18,300 nt of DNA from DASRAU01 sp036005805. GTDB taxonomy: Bacteria > Acidobacteriota > Polarisedimenticolia > Gp22-AA2. Made by a program: the position numbers and the translations under genes. Where the stretch lies: assembly GCA_036005805.1 (NCBI GenBank), contig DASYQE010000105.1, forward strand, positions 1 through 18,300, in the 5' to 3' direction. Below, piece after piece: positions 1 to 6,879 of the stretch; position 1 is the first letter of the stretch, and every line of letters starts with the position of its first letter. The notes beneath the pieces are model-generated. The model saw only the letters and a program-made list of their open reading frames with translations, had not been told where the DNA came from and did not search any database.

Positions 1-1
1 A

Positions 2-277
2 AGCATCGCGGAGAACCGCGAGGGGGGCTTCTACGGCTACCGCGAGAGCAAGGCGGCGCTCGACATGTTCCTGCGCGGTCTCGCGGCCGAGCTGAAGGAC
101 GAGGGCTTCACCTGCATCGCGATCATCCCGGGCTGGGTGAAAACCGACATGGGCGGCCCCAACGCTCCGCTCAGCCCCGCAGAGAGCGTCACCGGGATGC
201 GCAAGGTGCTCGACTCTCTCAAGCCTGAGAACACCGGCCAGTTCTGGAGCTACAAGGGAACGCAGGTCCCCTGGTGA
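2..277 (+). CDS. Short-chain dehydrogenase/reductase, C-terminal part (5' end outside window)
   Basis: The open frame enters from the left edge and ends at TGA 275-277, leaving 91 residues. A YxxxK signature (Y-R-E-S-K, bases 38-52) matches the catalytic Tyr/Lys pair of classical NAD(P)-dependent short-chain dehydrogenases. It is followed by the usual helix and an IIPGWVKTDMGG segment, which is the family's PG.v.T.m motif after the sixth beta strand. Substrate specificity cannot be read from this fragment. The gene meets the sigma factor gene tail to tail and their ends overlap by 28 bases, so the two are transcribed towards each other. The family call is firm; the role is unknown. Confidence 0.85.
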   Translation, partial: SIAENREGGFYGYRESKAALDMFLRGLAAELKDEGFTCIAIIPGWVKTDMGGPNAPLSPAESVTGMRKVLDSLKPENTGQFWSYKGTQVPW

Positions 278-1044
278 GCGACGGGCTGGTTCGCGGCTGT
301 TGTCCGGGTGGCGACGCGGTGGGCCATCCCTTTCCTGAGGCGTCTCCTGGCCTGGAACTCGATCTGCCGCACCGTCTCGCGTGACACACCGAGCTTCTCC
401 GCGATCTCCCTGAGGGTGAGAACGGGACCGTCGCCGAGGCCGAAGCGGTCGATGATGACCGACCGTTCCCGGTCGCCCAGGCTTCGCAGCGCCTGTCGCA
501 GGCGCGCCCGATCCTGGCGCCGCGACAACTCCTCCTCGGGGCTCACCGAACGGTCGTCGGCCAGCCGGTCGAGCACGGTCGTGTCGCCCGCCTCCCGCAC
601 CGTGTCTTCGAGCGACAGCGTCCACGGGAACTGCAGCCGCAGCAGCTGATCGACCCGGGCAACCGGGACATCGAGCGCCCTCGAGATCTCTTCGCGTCCG
701 GGCTCGCGTCCCAGCGCGCGCTCCAGAACGCGCTTCGTGTTCCTGGCGTCGCGCATCCGCTGCCTCTGGTACTCGGGGATGTGCACGATGTGAGCGTTGC
801 GGGCCACCGCCTTGAGGATTGACTTGCGGATCCACCACACGGCGTAGGAGGCGAAGGTGACGCCGCGGGCCGGGTCGAAGCGTCGCGCCGCCTCGACGAG
901 ACCGACGTTCCCCTCGTTCACCAGGTCCTCGAATGCCAGACCCATGTTCCTGTAGTCGCGGGCGACATGGGCGACGAAACGCAGATGGGACGTGATGAGC
1001 GAGTCTGCTTCTTCCCCCGCGTGGGACGGCAACGCCTGCATCAT
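250..1044 (-). CDS. Sigma-70 family RNA polymerase sigma factor (primary-like, lacks region 1.1)
   Basis: The 264-residue protein has regions 2, 3 and 4 in order. Region 2 spans about residues 15-90 and includes FEDLVNEGNVGLVEAARRFD and the region 2.3/2.4 aromatic stretch TFASYAVWWIRKSI. Region 3 spans about 95-165 and region 4 about 183-240, ending in the helix-turn-helix LREIAEKLGVSRETVRQIE. Domains 3 and the RpoD-like region 2 set it apart from ECF sigma factors. The absence of region 1.1 and the short length fit a group 2/3 alternative factor of the RpoS/RpoH/SigB size class. Start: tandem ATGs at 1044 and 1041, with GAGGAGG at 1054-1060 about nine bases upstream. The regulon cannot be deduced. 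No anti-sigma partner is adjacent. The C-terminal tail (about 242-264) is unconserved-looking and contains the overlap with the dehydrogenase end. Confidence 0.9.
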   Translation of the reverse strand: MMQALPSHAGEEADSLITSHLRFVAHVARDYRNMGLAFEDLVNEGNVGLVEAARRFDPARGVTFASYAVWWIRKSILKAVARNAHIVHIPEYQRQRMRDARNTKRVLERALGREPGREEISRALDVPVARVDQLLRLQFPWTLSLEDTVREAGDTTVLDRLADDRSVSPEEELSRRQDRARLRQALRSLGDRERSVIIDRFGLGDGPVLTLREIAEKLGVSRETVRQIEFQARRRLRKGMAHRVATRTTAANQPVAHQGTCVPL

Positions 1045-1070
1045 CGGCCAAGGCCTCCTCGAGCCTTCGA

Positions 1071-1092
1071 CGACCGGCCTGGAGCCAGGTCG
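1071..1092. promoter_or_regulatory. Imperfect inverted repeat upstream of the sigma factor
   Basis: CGACC and GGTCG arms flank a centre that itself holds CCTGG/CCAGG. It lies 27 bases upstream of the sigma factor ATG, in the roughly 200-base gap between the divergent sigma and AraC-type genes. It could be an operator or a leader hairpin. No convincing -35/-10 pair was recognised around it. Confidence 0.25.
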
Positions 1093-1248
1093 CCATGAGG
1101 GAGGCTATTCGCCCCGCGGGTCCCGGCCCTTGTCCGATCGGGCCATTCCGTTGTCCGCTGCGGCCCCGACCGGGTGCGCGCCGCGCGGCTCCGGGCGGCC
1201 CGAGTTCCTGTAGACTCGGCCCCGCCCCCCCAAGGCACGGAGGAACGG

Positions 1249-2295
1249 ATGCCGCGGACCTCGACCGTCGGGAGCATCCACGTCAGGGATCTGCTGGAAA
1301 GCCTGCGATCACTGGGAGCAGACGGCGCCGCCCTGCGCTCGAAAGCAGGACTGACGGAGAAAGCCCTCCGGGACCCGGAAGCGAGGATCCCGTCCCACCG
1401 GCTGCTGGCGGTGTTCGAGCACGCCGAGCGGCGGCTGCACGATCCCCTCGTCGGCCTGCACGCGGGCGAGCGGGTGCGCACGCGCGGACCGCTCTTCTAC
1501 CTGCTTCTGTCGAGCCGGCGTCTCGACGAGGGGCTGAGCTCCCTGGCGCGTTTCGCGCGCATCGCGCTGGATACCCAACGGATCCGGATGGCCATCAGCG
1601 CCGGAACCGTGAGCCTGACGATCGAACCGGGCGACCCCGAGATCGAGAAGAACCACCACGCCGTCGACTACATCCTGGGCGCCATCCTCGGCAGCATCCG
1701 CCACGCGCTGCCCGGCATCCGCCCGCTCGGCGTGGATCTGACGCACGGACCCATCGGCAAGCCGGGCGAGGCGGAACGTGCGTTCGGCTGTCCGGTCCGC
1801 TTCGGGTGCCGGCGCAACGTGCTGCGATTCCCCGCCTCGGTGCTCCTCGGGGAGCCGGTGGCTGCGAACGCCGCGGTCGCGGAGCAGCTCCGGAAATATG
1901 CCGCCGCGCTGCTCTCCCGCGTCACCTCGGACAGCATCGAGGATCGGGCGGCGGACGCGATCCGCACGCTGCTCGTCGACGGGATCCGCGCCGGTCAGTT
2001 CATCGTGGCGCGACACCTGAACATGAGCAAGCGGACCCTGAAGCGGCGCCTGCGGCTGGAAGGCACGTCCTTCAAGGCGGTGCGCGATCGCGTGCGCTCG
2101 GAAACCGCCGAGGCGCTCCTGTCGAACCGGTCTCTCAAGATTGGCGCGGTGGCGCAGTCGGTCGGCTTCGCCGAGACGGCGTCCTTCACCAGGGCGTTCA
2201 GCCGCTGGTCGGGGTCTTCGCCGGCCCGGTACCGTGAGCGCCTGCGCGTACGTCAGCGGCCGCTGGCGGCGGCTTTGGCGAGCGACCTCACGTAG
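1249..2295 (+). CDS. AraC-family transcriptional regulator with Arabinose_bd-type N-terminal domain
   Basis: This is a 348-residue regulator of the OruR/ArgR-like AraC group. The N-terminal two thirds (about residues 10-200) resemble the 'arabinose-binding' sensor domain of that group (GLTEKALRDPEARIPSHRLL, then DPLVGLHAGERV). The C-terminal about 100 residues form the DNA-binding domain with two helix-turn-helices, near residues 253-275 and 298-318. The second carries the diagnostic AraC pattern VGFAETASFTRAFSRWSGSSPARYR. The start is placed at ATG 1249 because GGAGGA (1239-1244) lies five bases upstream; an in-frame upstream GTG/ATG would add 25 Arg-rich residues with no ribosome site. Its 3' end overlaps the convergent cytochrome gene by 43 bases. 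Neither effector nor target is apparent. Confidence 0.9.
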   Translation: MPRTSTVGSIHVRDLLESLRSLGADGAALRSKAGLTEKALRDPEARIPSHRLLAVFEHAERRLHDPLVGLHAGERVRTRGPLFYLLLSSRRLDEGLSSLARFARIALDTQRIRMAISAGTVSLTIEPGDPEIEKNHHAVDYILGAILGSIRHALPGIRPLGVDLTHGPIGKPGEAERAFGCPVRFGCRRNVLRFPASVLLGEPVAANAAVAEQLRKYAAALLSRVTSDSIEDRAADAIRTLLVDGIRAGQFIVARHLNMSKRTLKRRLRLEGTSFKAVRDRVRSETAEALLSNRSLKIGAVAQSVGFAETASFTRAFSRWSGSSPARYRERLRVRQRPLAAALASDLT

Positions 2296-3482
2296 CCAGC
2301 GAGAGGCGCGTACTCCTCCTCCTGGATCACGCCCTCCCAGGTGGGCATGGCGATCCCGGGCCGCTCGCGCTCGGGGTGCTTGATCCAGGCGATCAGCGCC
2401 TCGTCGCTCGGGTACTTCTCCGGCCCTTTGCGCAGATCGTACTGACCCTGGCCGCTGTCGCCGTGACAGCTGCTGCAGCCGTAGGCGTAATAGACCTGCT
2501 TGCCGCGTTCCCCTTCCACCCGCATGGTTTGCGGCGGCGCCACGGCGTTCCGCGCCGGGGGAACCGAGCGCAGGTAGGCGTAGATCGCCCCGACCTCGGC
2601 GTCGGTCAGGGAGCGGAACGGCACCATCGGGAAGCGCAGCGGCCGGTTGTCCGGGCGGATGCCTTCGACCAGGGCACGCCGGAAATCGGCGCTCGTCCAC
2701 CGGCCGATGCCGGTCGCCTCGTCGGGCGTGAGGTTCGCCGTGCGGACCACCGCCCCGCCGGCGTCGGGCATCGGGTTGCCTCCGGCGAGGTAGCCGGGTG
2801 ACTTCGGCGGATGCGCTTCGTCGAGGGTCTTGAAGTCGGCGGAATGGCACCCGTAGCAGAGGAACTTCGCGTCCACGAGGTACCGCCCGTAGGCGACCTC
2901 GTCTTCCGGCGCGGGGGCGGCGATCTCCTGCGCGGGCCAGGCGAACGGCTTGAAGTCGACGCGGCACAGCAGCCTGGTGAGGAAGCTCGGCCGTGAAGGC
3001 CGGTTGTCGACGTCACGCGCCTGCACGAGCGGATCGTCCGAGCGCAGGAAGGCGATGATGTCGCGCAGGTCTTCGTCCGACGTGTTGGGGAGCTTGACCA
3101 TCCACGGCGGCGTGTAGCGTCCGTCGCGCGCCACGCCGGTGCGGAGCAGGTACGCGAGCTCGCCGTCCGTCCACCCGCCGATGCCTTTCGTCGGGTGGGA
3201 GGTGATGTTGAGCGAATACGCCTCGCCGAACTGCGCCGGCAGGTCGGGCATGCGCCTCCCGGTGAGCGCGCCCGTCTGCGAATCGAGATGGCACGACGCG
3301 CAGAGCGCCTCGACGCTCCGCCGGCCGCGCGCGATGCGCTCCGGCGTGACGTCCACCGGGAACTCCACCTTCCGGATCGGATAGTGCGGGATCGGCGCCC
3401 TGCCGACGTAGACCGCCGCACCGCCGAGCAGCGTCACGACGACCGCGATGGCCAGACCGAGCCACTTCAGAAGCTTCTTCAT
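2253..3482 (-). CDS. Membrane-anchored triheme c-type cytochrome
   Basis: The 409-residue protein has an N-terminal uncleaved-looking anchor (residues 4-25, preceded by MKK) and three CXXCH haem sites: CASCH 61-65, CYGCH 209-213 and CSSCH 336-340. Candidate distal Met ligands follow each module (Met128, Met285 and Met379). The three-module layout resembles the cytochrome subunits of periplasmic alcohol/aldehyde or gluconate dehydrogenases, which pass electrons to the respiratory chain. No dehydrogenase partner lies next to it, so the electron donor is unknown. The start ATG 3482-3480 has a GGGGGG run just upstream. It lies 49 bases downstream of the DUF2785 gene on the same strand and could be co-transcribed with it. 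A fragment resembling its last coding bases recurs at 12081-12110. Confidence 0.9.
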   Translation of the reverse strand: MKKLLKWLGLAIAVVVTLLGGAAVYVGRAPIPHYPIRKVEFPVDVTPERIARGRRSVEALCASCHLDSQTGALTGRRMPDLPAQFGEAYSLNITSHPTKGIGGWTDGELAYLLRTGVARDGRYTPPWMVKLPNTSDEDLRDIIAFLRSDDPLVQARDVDNRPSRPSFLTRLLCRVDFKPFAWPAQEIAAPAPEDEVAYGRYLVDAKFLCYGCHSADFKTLDEAHPPKSPGYLAGGNPMPDAGGAVVRTANLTPDEATGIGRWTSADFRRALVEGIRPDNRPLRFPMVPFRSLTDAEVGAIYAYLRSVPPARNAVAPPQTMRVEGERGKQVYYAYGCSSCHGDSGQGQYDLRKGPEKYPSDEALIAWIKHPERERPGIAMPTWEGVIQEEEYAPLAGYVRSLAKAAASGR

Positions 3483-3531
3483 GAGCCCCCCCGGACCCTG
3501 ATGCCCTGGACATCGTCCTGATCGCCGCAGC

Positions 3532-4443
3532 TTACATGCGGCGCAGGGTCGTGAGGAGCGACCTGCGCGTTTTTTCGGCGGCGGCGAAGGGGGCGGAGGT
3601 GCCGATCTGCACCTCGAGCGCGGTCAGGACGTTGCGGCCGTTCTTCGCGGCGGCGAAGCGGACCGGGTCGATCCCGGCGGGATCCTGCAGGGCGCTGCGC
3701 CAGACGGCGATGAAACGGTCGAGCCACCCGTCGAGCGCCGCGGCGTCGAAGTCGTCGCGCTTCACGATCGCCAGCACCGCGGCGGCCAGGCGATCGTCCT
3801 CCCCCCAGTTCCAGAACGTCTGCGACCCGCTCGTCTTGAGGACGACGCTGGCGAGGATGCGCCGCTGCGCGGCCGGGGCCAGCCTCGGGCTGCGGCCGAG
3901 CGCCTTCAACAGGTCGGCGGTGTGCGCCACCGAATGGTGCCAGCCCTTGCCGGGGACGAAGCCGCGCTCGTCCCGCTCGCGCGTCAGGTAGTCGAGCCCG
4001 GCCGAGAGCAGCCCGTCGAATTCTTCGGCCGTCAGGAACGGCGCGTCGTTGTCGCGCGCCGCCAGGATCGACAGCACCAGCGCCGAGAAGGACCGCTTCA
4101 GGGCCGAGTCGGTGCCGTTCTCGCCGATGCCTTCTCCCAGGTTTTTCTCGAGACACGCCAGGACCGGCCTGAGATCGGCGTCGCTGACGGTCCGCTTGCG
4201 CAGGATCCAGGCCTCGGCGATCTCGTACCCGAGCTGATCGCGCAGCTCCGGATCCGGCGAGCCGAGGAGGTCGCCGCAGATCTCGCCGAGCAGCGCGCCC
4301 GGCGCCGCCCCCTCGGGCACCGCGAATTCATGGGCCTTGATGCCGCGCCAGAACGCGACGTCGTGCGCCGGAGCCGCAGCTCCGGCATGGGTGATGGAAA
4401 CGACGAACAAGACAAGACCGCAAAGGAGAAATCTCGGCATCAT
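3532..4443 (-). CDS. Secreted DUF2785 family protein (intact copy)
   Basis: The mature-length product is 303 residues from ATG 4443, or 302 from the tandem ATG at 4440. An N-terminal signal peptide (LLCGLVLFVVSITHAGAAA, cleavage near residue 24) sends it out of the cytoplasm. The body matches DUF2785: helical, with the hallmark GKGWHHSVAHTADLLKALG at about 165-183 and WGEDDRLA at 213-220. Its biochemical function is unknown. A frame extension upstream to 4590 is rejected because it runs through a dispersed repeat and lacks a signal sequence. Two more copies of this gene lie in the window: a frameshifted one at about 5438-6254 and a 100-base remnant at about 12414-12515. The cytochrome gene follows 49 bases downstream. 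Confidence 0.85.
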   Translation of the reverse strand: MMPRFLLCGLVLFVVSITHAGAAAPAHDVAFWRGIKAHEFAVPEGAAPGALLGEICGDLLGSPDPELRDQLGYEIAEAWILRKRTVSDADLRPVLACLEKNLGEGIGENGTDSALKRSFSALVLSILAARDNDAPFLTAEEFDGLLSAGLDYLTRERDERGFVPGKGWHHSVAHTADLLKALGRSPRLAPAAQRRILASVVLKTSGSQTFWNWGEDDRLAAAVLAIVKRDDFDAAALDGWLDRFIAVWRSALQDPAGIDPVRFAAAKNGRNVLTALEVQIGTSAPFAAAEKTRRSLLTTLRRM

Positions 4444-4454
4444 GTGTCGGGAAG

Positions 4455-4500
4455 CCTCGCCTGCGGACCACCGGCCCGAATCGTATACCGACACGAGCCG
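4455..4500. repeat. Dispersed 46-bp repeat, copy 1
   Basis: This stretch matches 12111-12156 at 42 of 46 positions by eye, and 6265-6306 more weakly. The core reads CGAATCGTATACCGACACGA. It begins 12 bases before the DUF2785 start codon on the opposite strand and overlaps the head of the membrane-protein fragment on the plus strand. The TATACGAT segment, read on the minus strand, could serve as a -10 element, but no matching -35 was found. Confidence 0.6.
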
Positions 4501-4757
4501 TCCTGACGATCGTCGGGGACGCGCTTCTGCTCGTCTGTCTGTTCCGCTTCGGGTTCCTGCCGTTCGTCCTGAGCGGCACCGTCCAGGCATGGCTTCGCCA
4601 GATGCCTCTGACTTCCGATCTGTCGTCGTGGCATGCGCAAGGAACCCTGATCACCCTGGCGATGCTGGTTGTCATGGCATTTTGGGCGGGCCGCGTGGTG
4701 CTCGGCGGACGGCCGTTTCTCCGCGCCACCGTCCTGCGGGCGCAGCCCGCGGCCTGA
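4458..4757 (+). pseudogene. Truncated C-terminal fragment of a two-helix membrane protein
   Basis: An open plus-strand frame without a sensible start codon or ribosome site runs to TGA 4755-4757. It encodes about 100 residues with two hydrophobic helices: IVGDALLLVCLFRFGFLPFV (from 4509), then GTLITLAMLVVMAFWAGRVV after a PLTSDLSSWHAQ linker, and ending in GGRPFL. I recall similar tails (…L-T-x-D-L-S-x-W-Y…, G-x-P-L-F) at the C-termini of membrane-bound Ser/Thr kinase-like proteins of Acidobacteriota; this is from memory and unverified. The 5' part of such a gene is absent, and the frame is interrupted by the DUF2785 head. It is most likely the surviving tail of a gene broken by rearrangement. 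Confidence 0.55.
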
Positions 4758-4869
4758 CCCGCGAAGGCGTGGCCCATCACGGACCGGTGCCGATGGACCA
4801 CGGCCCCGGTTCCGTTCGCCGGAACGCCTCAGGTCGAAAAGCCGAGCAGATCGTCGAGTGGAGTCGTGT

Positions 4870-5349
4870 CTACTTCGCGGGAGCGTGATGGGCCGCTGCT
4901 TCCCCGACCCCTTTGAGTATGGTGAACGTCTGCGTCACCGACTGCCCGGGGAAAACCTGGTGGTTGGGGTCGACGAGGTCGATCTTCACCTTGTGCTTTC
5001 CGGCCGTAAAGAAGGCGACATCCACCGTGTTGTTGTCACTCGCATCGGCCCACAGGAACGGCGCGTCATCCACCTGGATATGAAGGTGTCCGACGCGCGG
5101 CGAGACCTTGAGCGCGCCCTCTCCAAACACTTGCTGGATGTGTACGTTCTCCACCCGGTACTGGGCCCAGTAGAGACCGACGGCCAACCCCTCGGGAAGC
5201 GGCGGGTCGACGATCAGCTTGGGCGCGGGCTCGTTCTTGATTTCGACATAGGGCGTAGCTCCGCGGATCTCCTTCGCGTTCTGTGCGATCGCGGTCGTGG
5301 CGAGCACCGTGGCCGCTGCAGCGATGGCCAGCATCCTGGGGACCGTCAT
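4870..5349 (-). CDS. Secreted DUF6130-like protein
   Basis: The 159-residue exported protein has a signal peptide (residues 1-22, ending A-I-A before Gln23). The mature part carries TPYVEIKNEPAPKLIVDPPL, YRVENVHIQQVFGEGALKVS, RVGHLHIQVDD, LWADASDNNTVDV and KIDLVDPNHQVFPGQSV. This motif series matches what I recall of the DUF6130 family of small periplasmic or extracellular beta-rich proteins of unknown function. Conserved His residues (HLH 88-90, DPNH 127-130) could suit metal binding, which is inference. Start: ATG 5349 is chosen over an ATG at 5370 because AAGGAG (about 5356-5361) is spaced correctly and the signal peptide begins there. It lies between two DUF2785 copies in the same orientation. 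Confidence 0.8.
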   Translation of the reverse strand: MTVPRMLAIAAAATVLATTAIAQNAKEIRGATPYVEIKNEPAPKLIVDPPLPEGLAVGLYWAQYRVENVHIQQVFGEGALKVSPRVGHLHIQVDDAPFLWADASDNNTVDVAFFTAGKHKVKIDLVDPNHQVFPGQSVTQTFTILKGVGEAAAHHAPAK

Positions 5350-5437
5350 GTCGGAGTCTCCTTTCTTCATTCGAGGCACAGCGGGAAGCCGGATTGACGG
5401 GCACCATACGCCAGGCCCCGAAAGGAGCGCAATGGGT

Positions 5438-6254
5438 TCAATGCACGTTCTCGACGATTTCCTGGAGAAGGTGCGTGATGGCATACGTCTGAAATCGAAC
5501 CAGGCCGGTCTTCGCGATCCCTCTCGCCCGCCGCCGGCAGGACTCGTTCCCGGTTCGATCTGGCGCGGCTTCCAGGCGATCGTCCTCCCCCCAGGTCCAG
5601 AACGTCTGCGACCCGCTCGTCTTCAGGACGACACCGGCGAGGATGCGCCGCTGCACGGCCGGGGCCAGCCTCGGGCTGCGGCCGAGCGCTTTCAGAAGGT
5701 CGGCGGTGTGCGCCACCGAGTGGTGCCAGCCCTTGCCGGGGACGAAGCCGCGCTCGTCGCGCTCGCGCGTGAAGTAGTCCAGCGCGGCCGACAGCAGTCC
5801 CGTCGAATTCCTCGGCTGTCAGGAACGGGGTGTCGTTGTCGCGCGCCGCGACCAGCGACAGGACAAGAGCCGAGAAGGAGCGCCGCAGCACCGAGTCGGT
5901 GCCGTTCTCGCCGATCCCCTCGCCGAGGTTCTGCTCCAGCCGCGCCAGGACCGGCCGGAGATCGGCGTCGCTGACGGTCCGCTTGCGCAGGATCCAGGCG
6001 TCGGCGATCTCGTACCCGAGCTGGTCGCGCAGCTCGGGATCGGGTGAGCCGAGCAGGTCGCCGCAGATCTCGCCGAGCAGCGCGCCCGGAGCCGCCCCCT
6101 CGGGGACCGCGAAGTCATGCGTCTTGATGCCGCGCCAGAACGCGACGTCGTGCGCCGGAGCCGCCGCCGGGGCCGCAGCGGGCGCAGGAGCGGCGGAAAG
6201 TGGGATGGAAGCAACGGACAAAACCAGACCGCAAGGGAGAACTCTCGGCATCAT
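5438..6254 (-). pseudogene. Second DUF2785 copy, frameshifted with a foreign 3' end
   Basis: Reading left from tandem ATGs at 6254 and 6251, the protein starts with a signal peptide and an Ala/Pro-rich spacer, then follows the 3532-4443 gene closely (HDVAFWRGIKTHDFAVPEGA…). At about 5798-5801 one extra base appears: CAGTCCCGTCG, where the small third copy has CAGTCCGTCG. This throws translation out of frame after FLTAEEFDG. Beyond the shift the DUF2785 frame resumes in another phase through GWHHSVAHTADLLKALG and WGEDDRLEAA. Homology stops near 5576 and an unrelated tail of about 35 residues ends at TGA near 5438. The gene is therefore a duplicate that has been both frameshifted and recombined at its 3' end. 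A sequencing or assembly error could explain the single-base shift but not the swapped tail. Confidence 0.75.
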
Positions 6255-6264
6255 GTGTCGGGAA

Positions 6265-6306
6265 GCCTCGCGCTGCTGACCACCGGGGCGAATCGCATAT
6301 CGGGAG
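6265..6306. repeat. Dispersed repeat, degenerate copy 2
   Basis: CCTCGCGCTGCTGACCACCG followed by GGGCGAATCGCATATCGGGA matches the other two copies with several substitutions. As at copy 1, it starts just upstream of the start codon of a minus-strand DUF2785 gene, with the segment ATCATGTGTCGGGAAGCCTC shared between both loci. The duplication evidently included the upstream region. Confidence 0.45.
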
Positions 6307-6360
6307 AGCGGCCGCACGAACGGCGGCTTGCGGCAGGCTACGAAGCCGGGTGGGCGATCC

Positions 6361-6740
6361 TCATCGGCGTCGGCTTGCGCGAGGGGGCTGAAAGACCCGG
6401 GCTGGAGGAATCGAATGCTGGCGGCAAGGCTCGCGAGTGTTCTGGGCGCCGTGGCGGAGCCGATGGTCCCGGAGCTCGTCCAGGCGCTCGGCGACACGGA
6501 ATCCGAGGTCCGAAAGGATGCAGCCCGTGCCCTGGGTGCCATCGGCCCGGCGCCGCTGCCTCGATTCCATGTCTCCAAGACTCGATCCGCCGGGATCCCA
6601 CGGTCGCCTCGGAGGCTGCTCAGGCGATCACGAAGGTCGGCCCGGAGCGGGCGCAGACCGATCTCATGCTGGCCCTCGAATACGAACCGGACCTCCTCGT
6701 GCCCCTGAACCCCGACGGCGTCGAGGGCTCGTACGGCACG
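6361..6740 (+). pseudogene. HEAT-repeat protein remnant with a frameshift
   Basis: In the first plus frame, bases about 6376-6550 encode helical repeats of HEAT/PBS-lyase type: LKDPGWRNRMLAARLASVLG, then EPMVPELVQALGDTESEVRK and DAARALGAIGPA. From about 6552 the same pattern continues in another frame as AAASIPCLQDSIRRDPTVAS and EAAQAITKVGPE. One base appears to be missing near 6543-6552. A GGAGGA lies five bases before ATG 6415, but HEAT-like residues also precede that ATG, so it is probably not a true start. After about 6710 no recognisable repeat remains. This accounts for most of the otherwise gene-free stretch 6255-6879; nothing else was recognised in 6741-6879. Confidence 0.55.
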
Positions 6741-6879
6741 ACGCGCGCGGGCCAGGCCGCCGAGCGCGTCCGCCTGCCGGCCGCAGGCCGTCGGGGCGTG
6801 TCCCTGAGGGAAAACTCCCGTGTGATCGCTGCCGGAGGTATTTGTCCGGCGCCCTATCGCCGAACTAGGGAGCAGCCGC

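Noticed and set aside
1309..2967. 552-codon minus-strand open frame across the AraC-type gene and the cytochrome gene
   Set aside because: It is out of frame with the haem-motif protein and antisense to the regulator; the composition is typical of a shadow frame.
4444..4590. N-terminal extension of the intact DUF2785 gene
   Set aside because: It crosses the dispersed repeat and the opposite-strand membrane fragment, and would bury the signal peptide.
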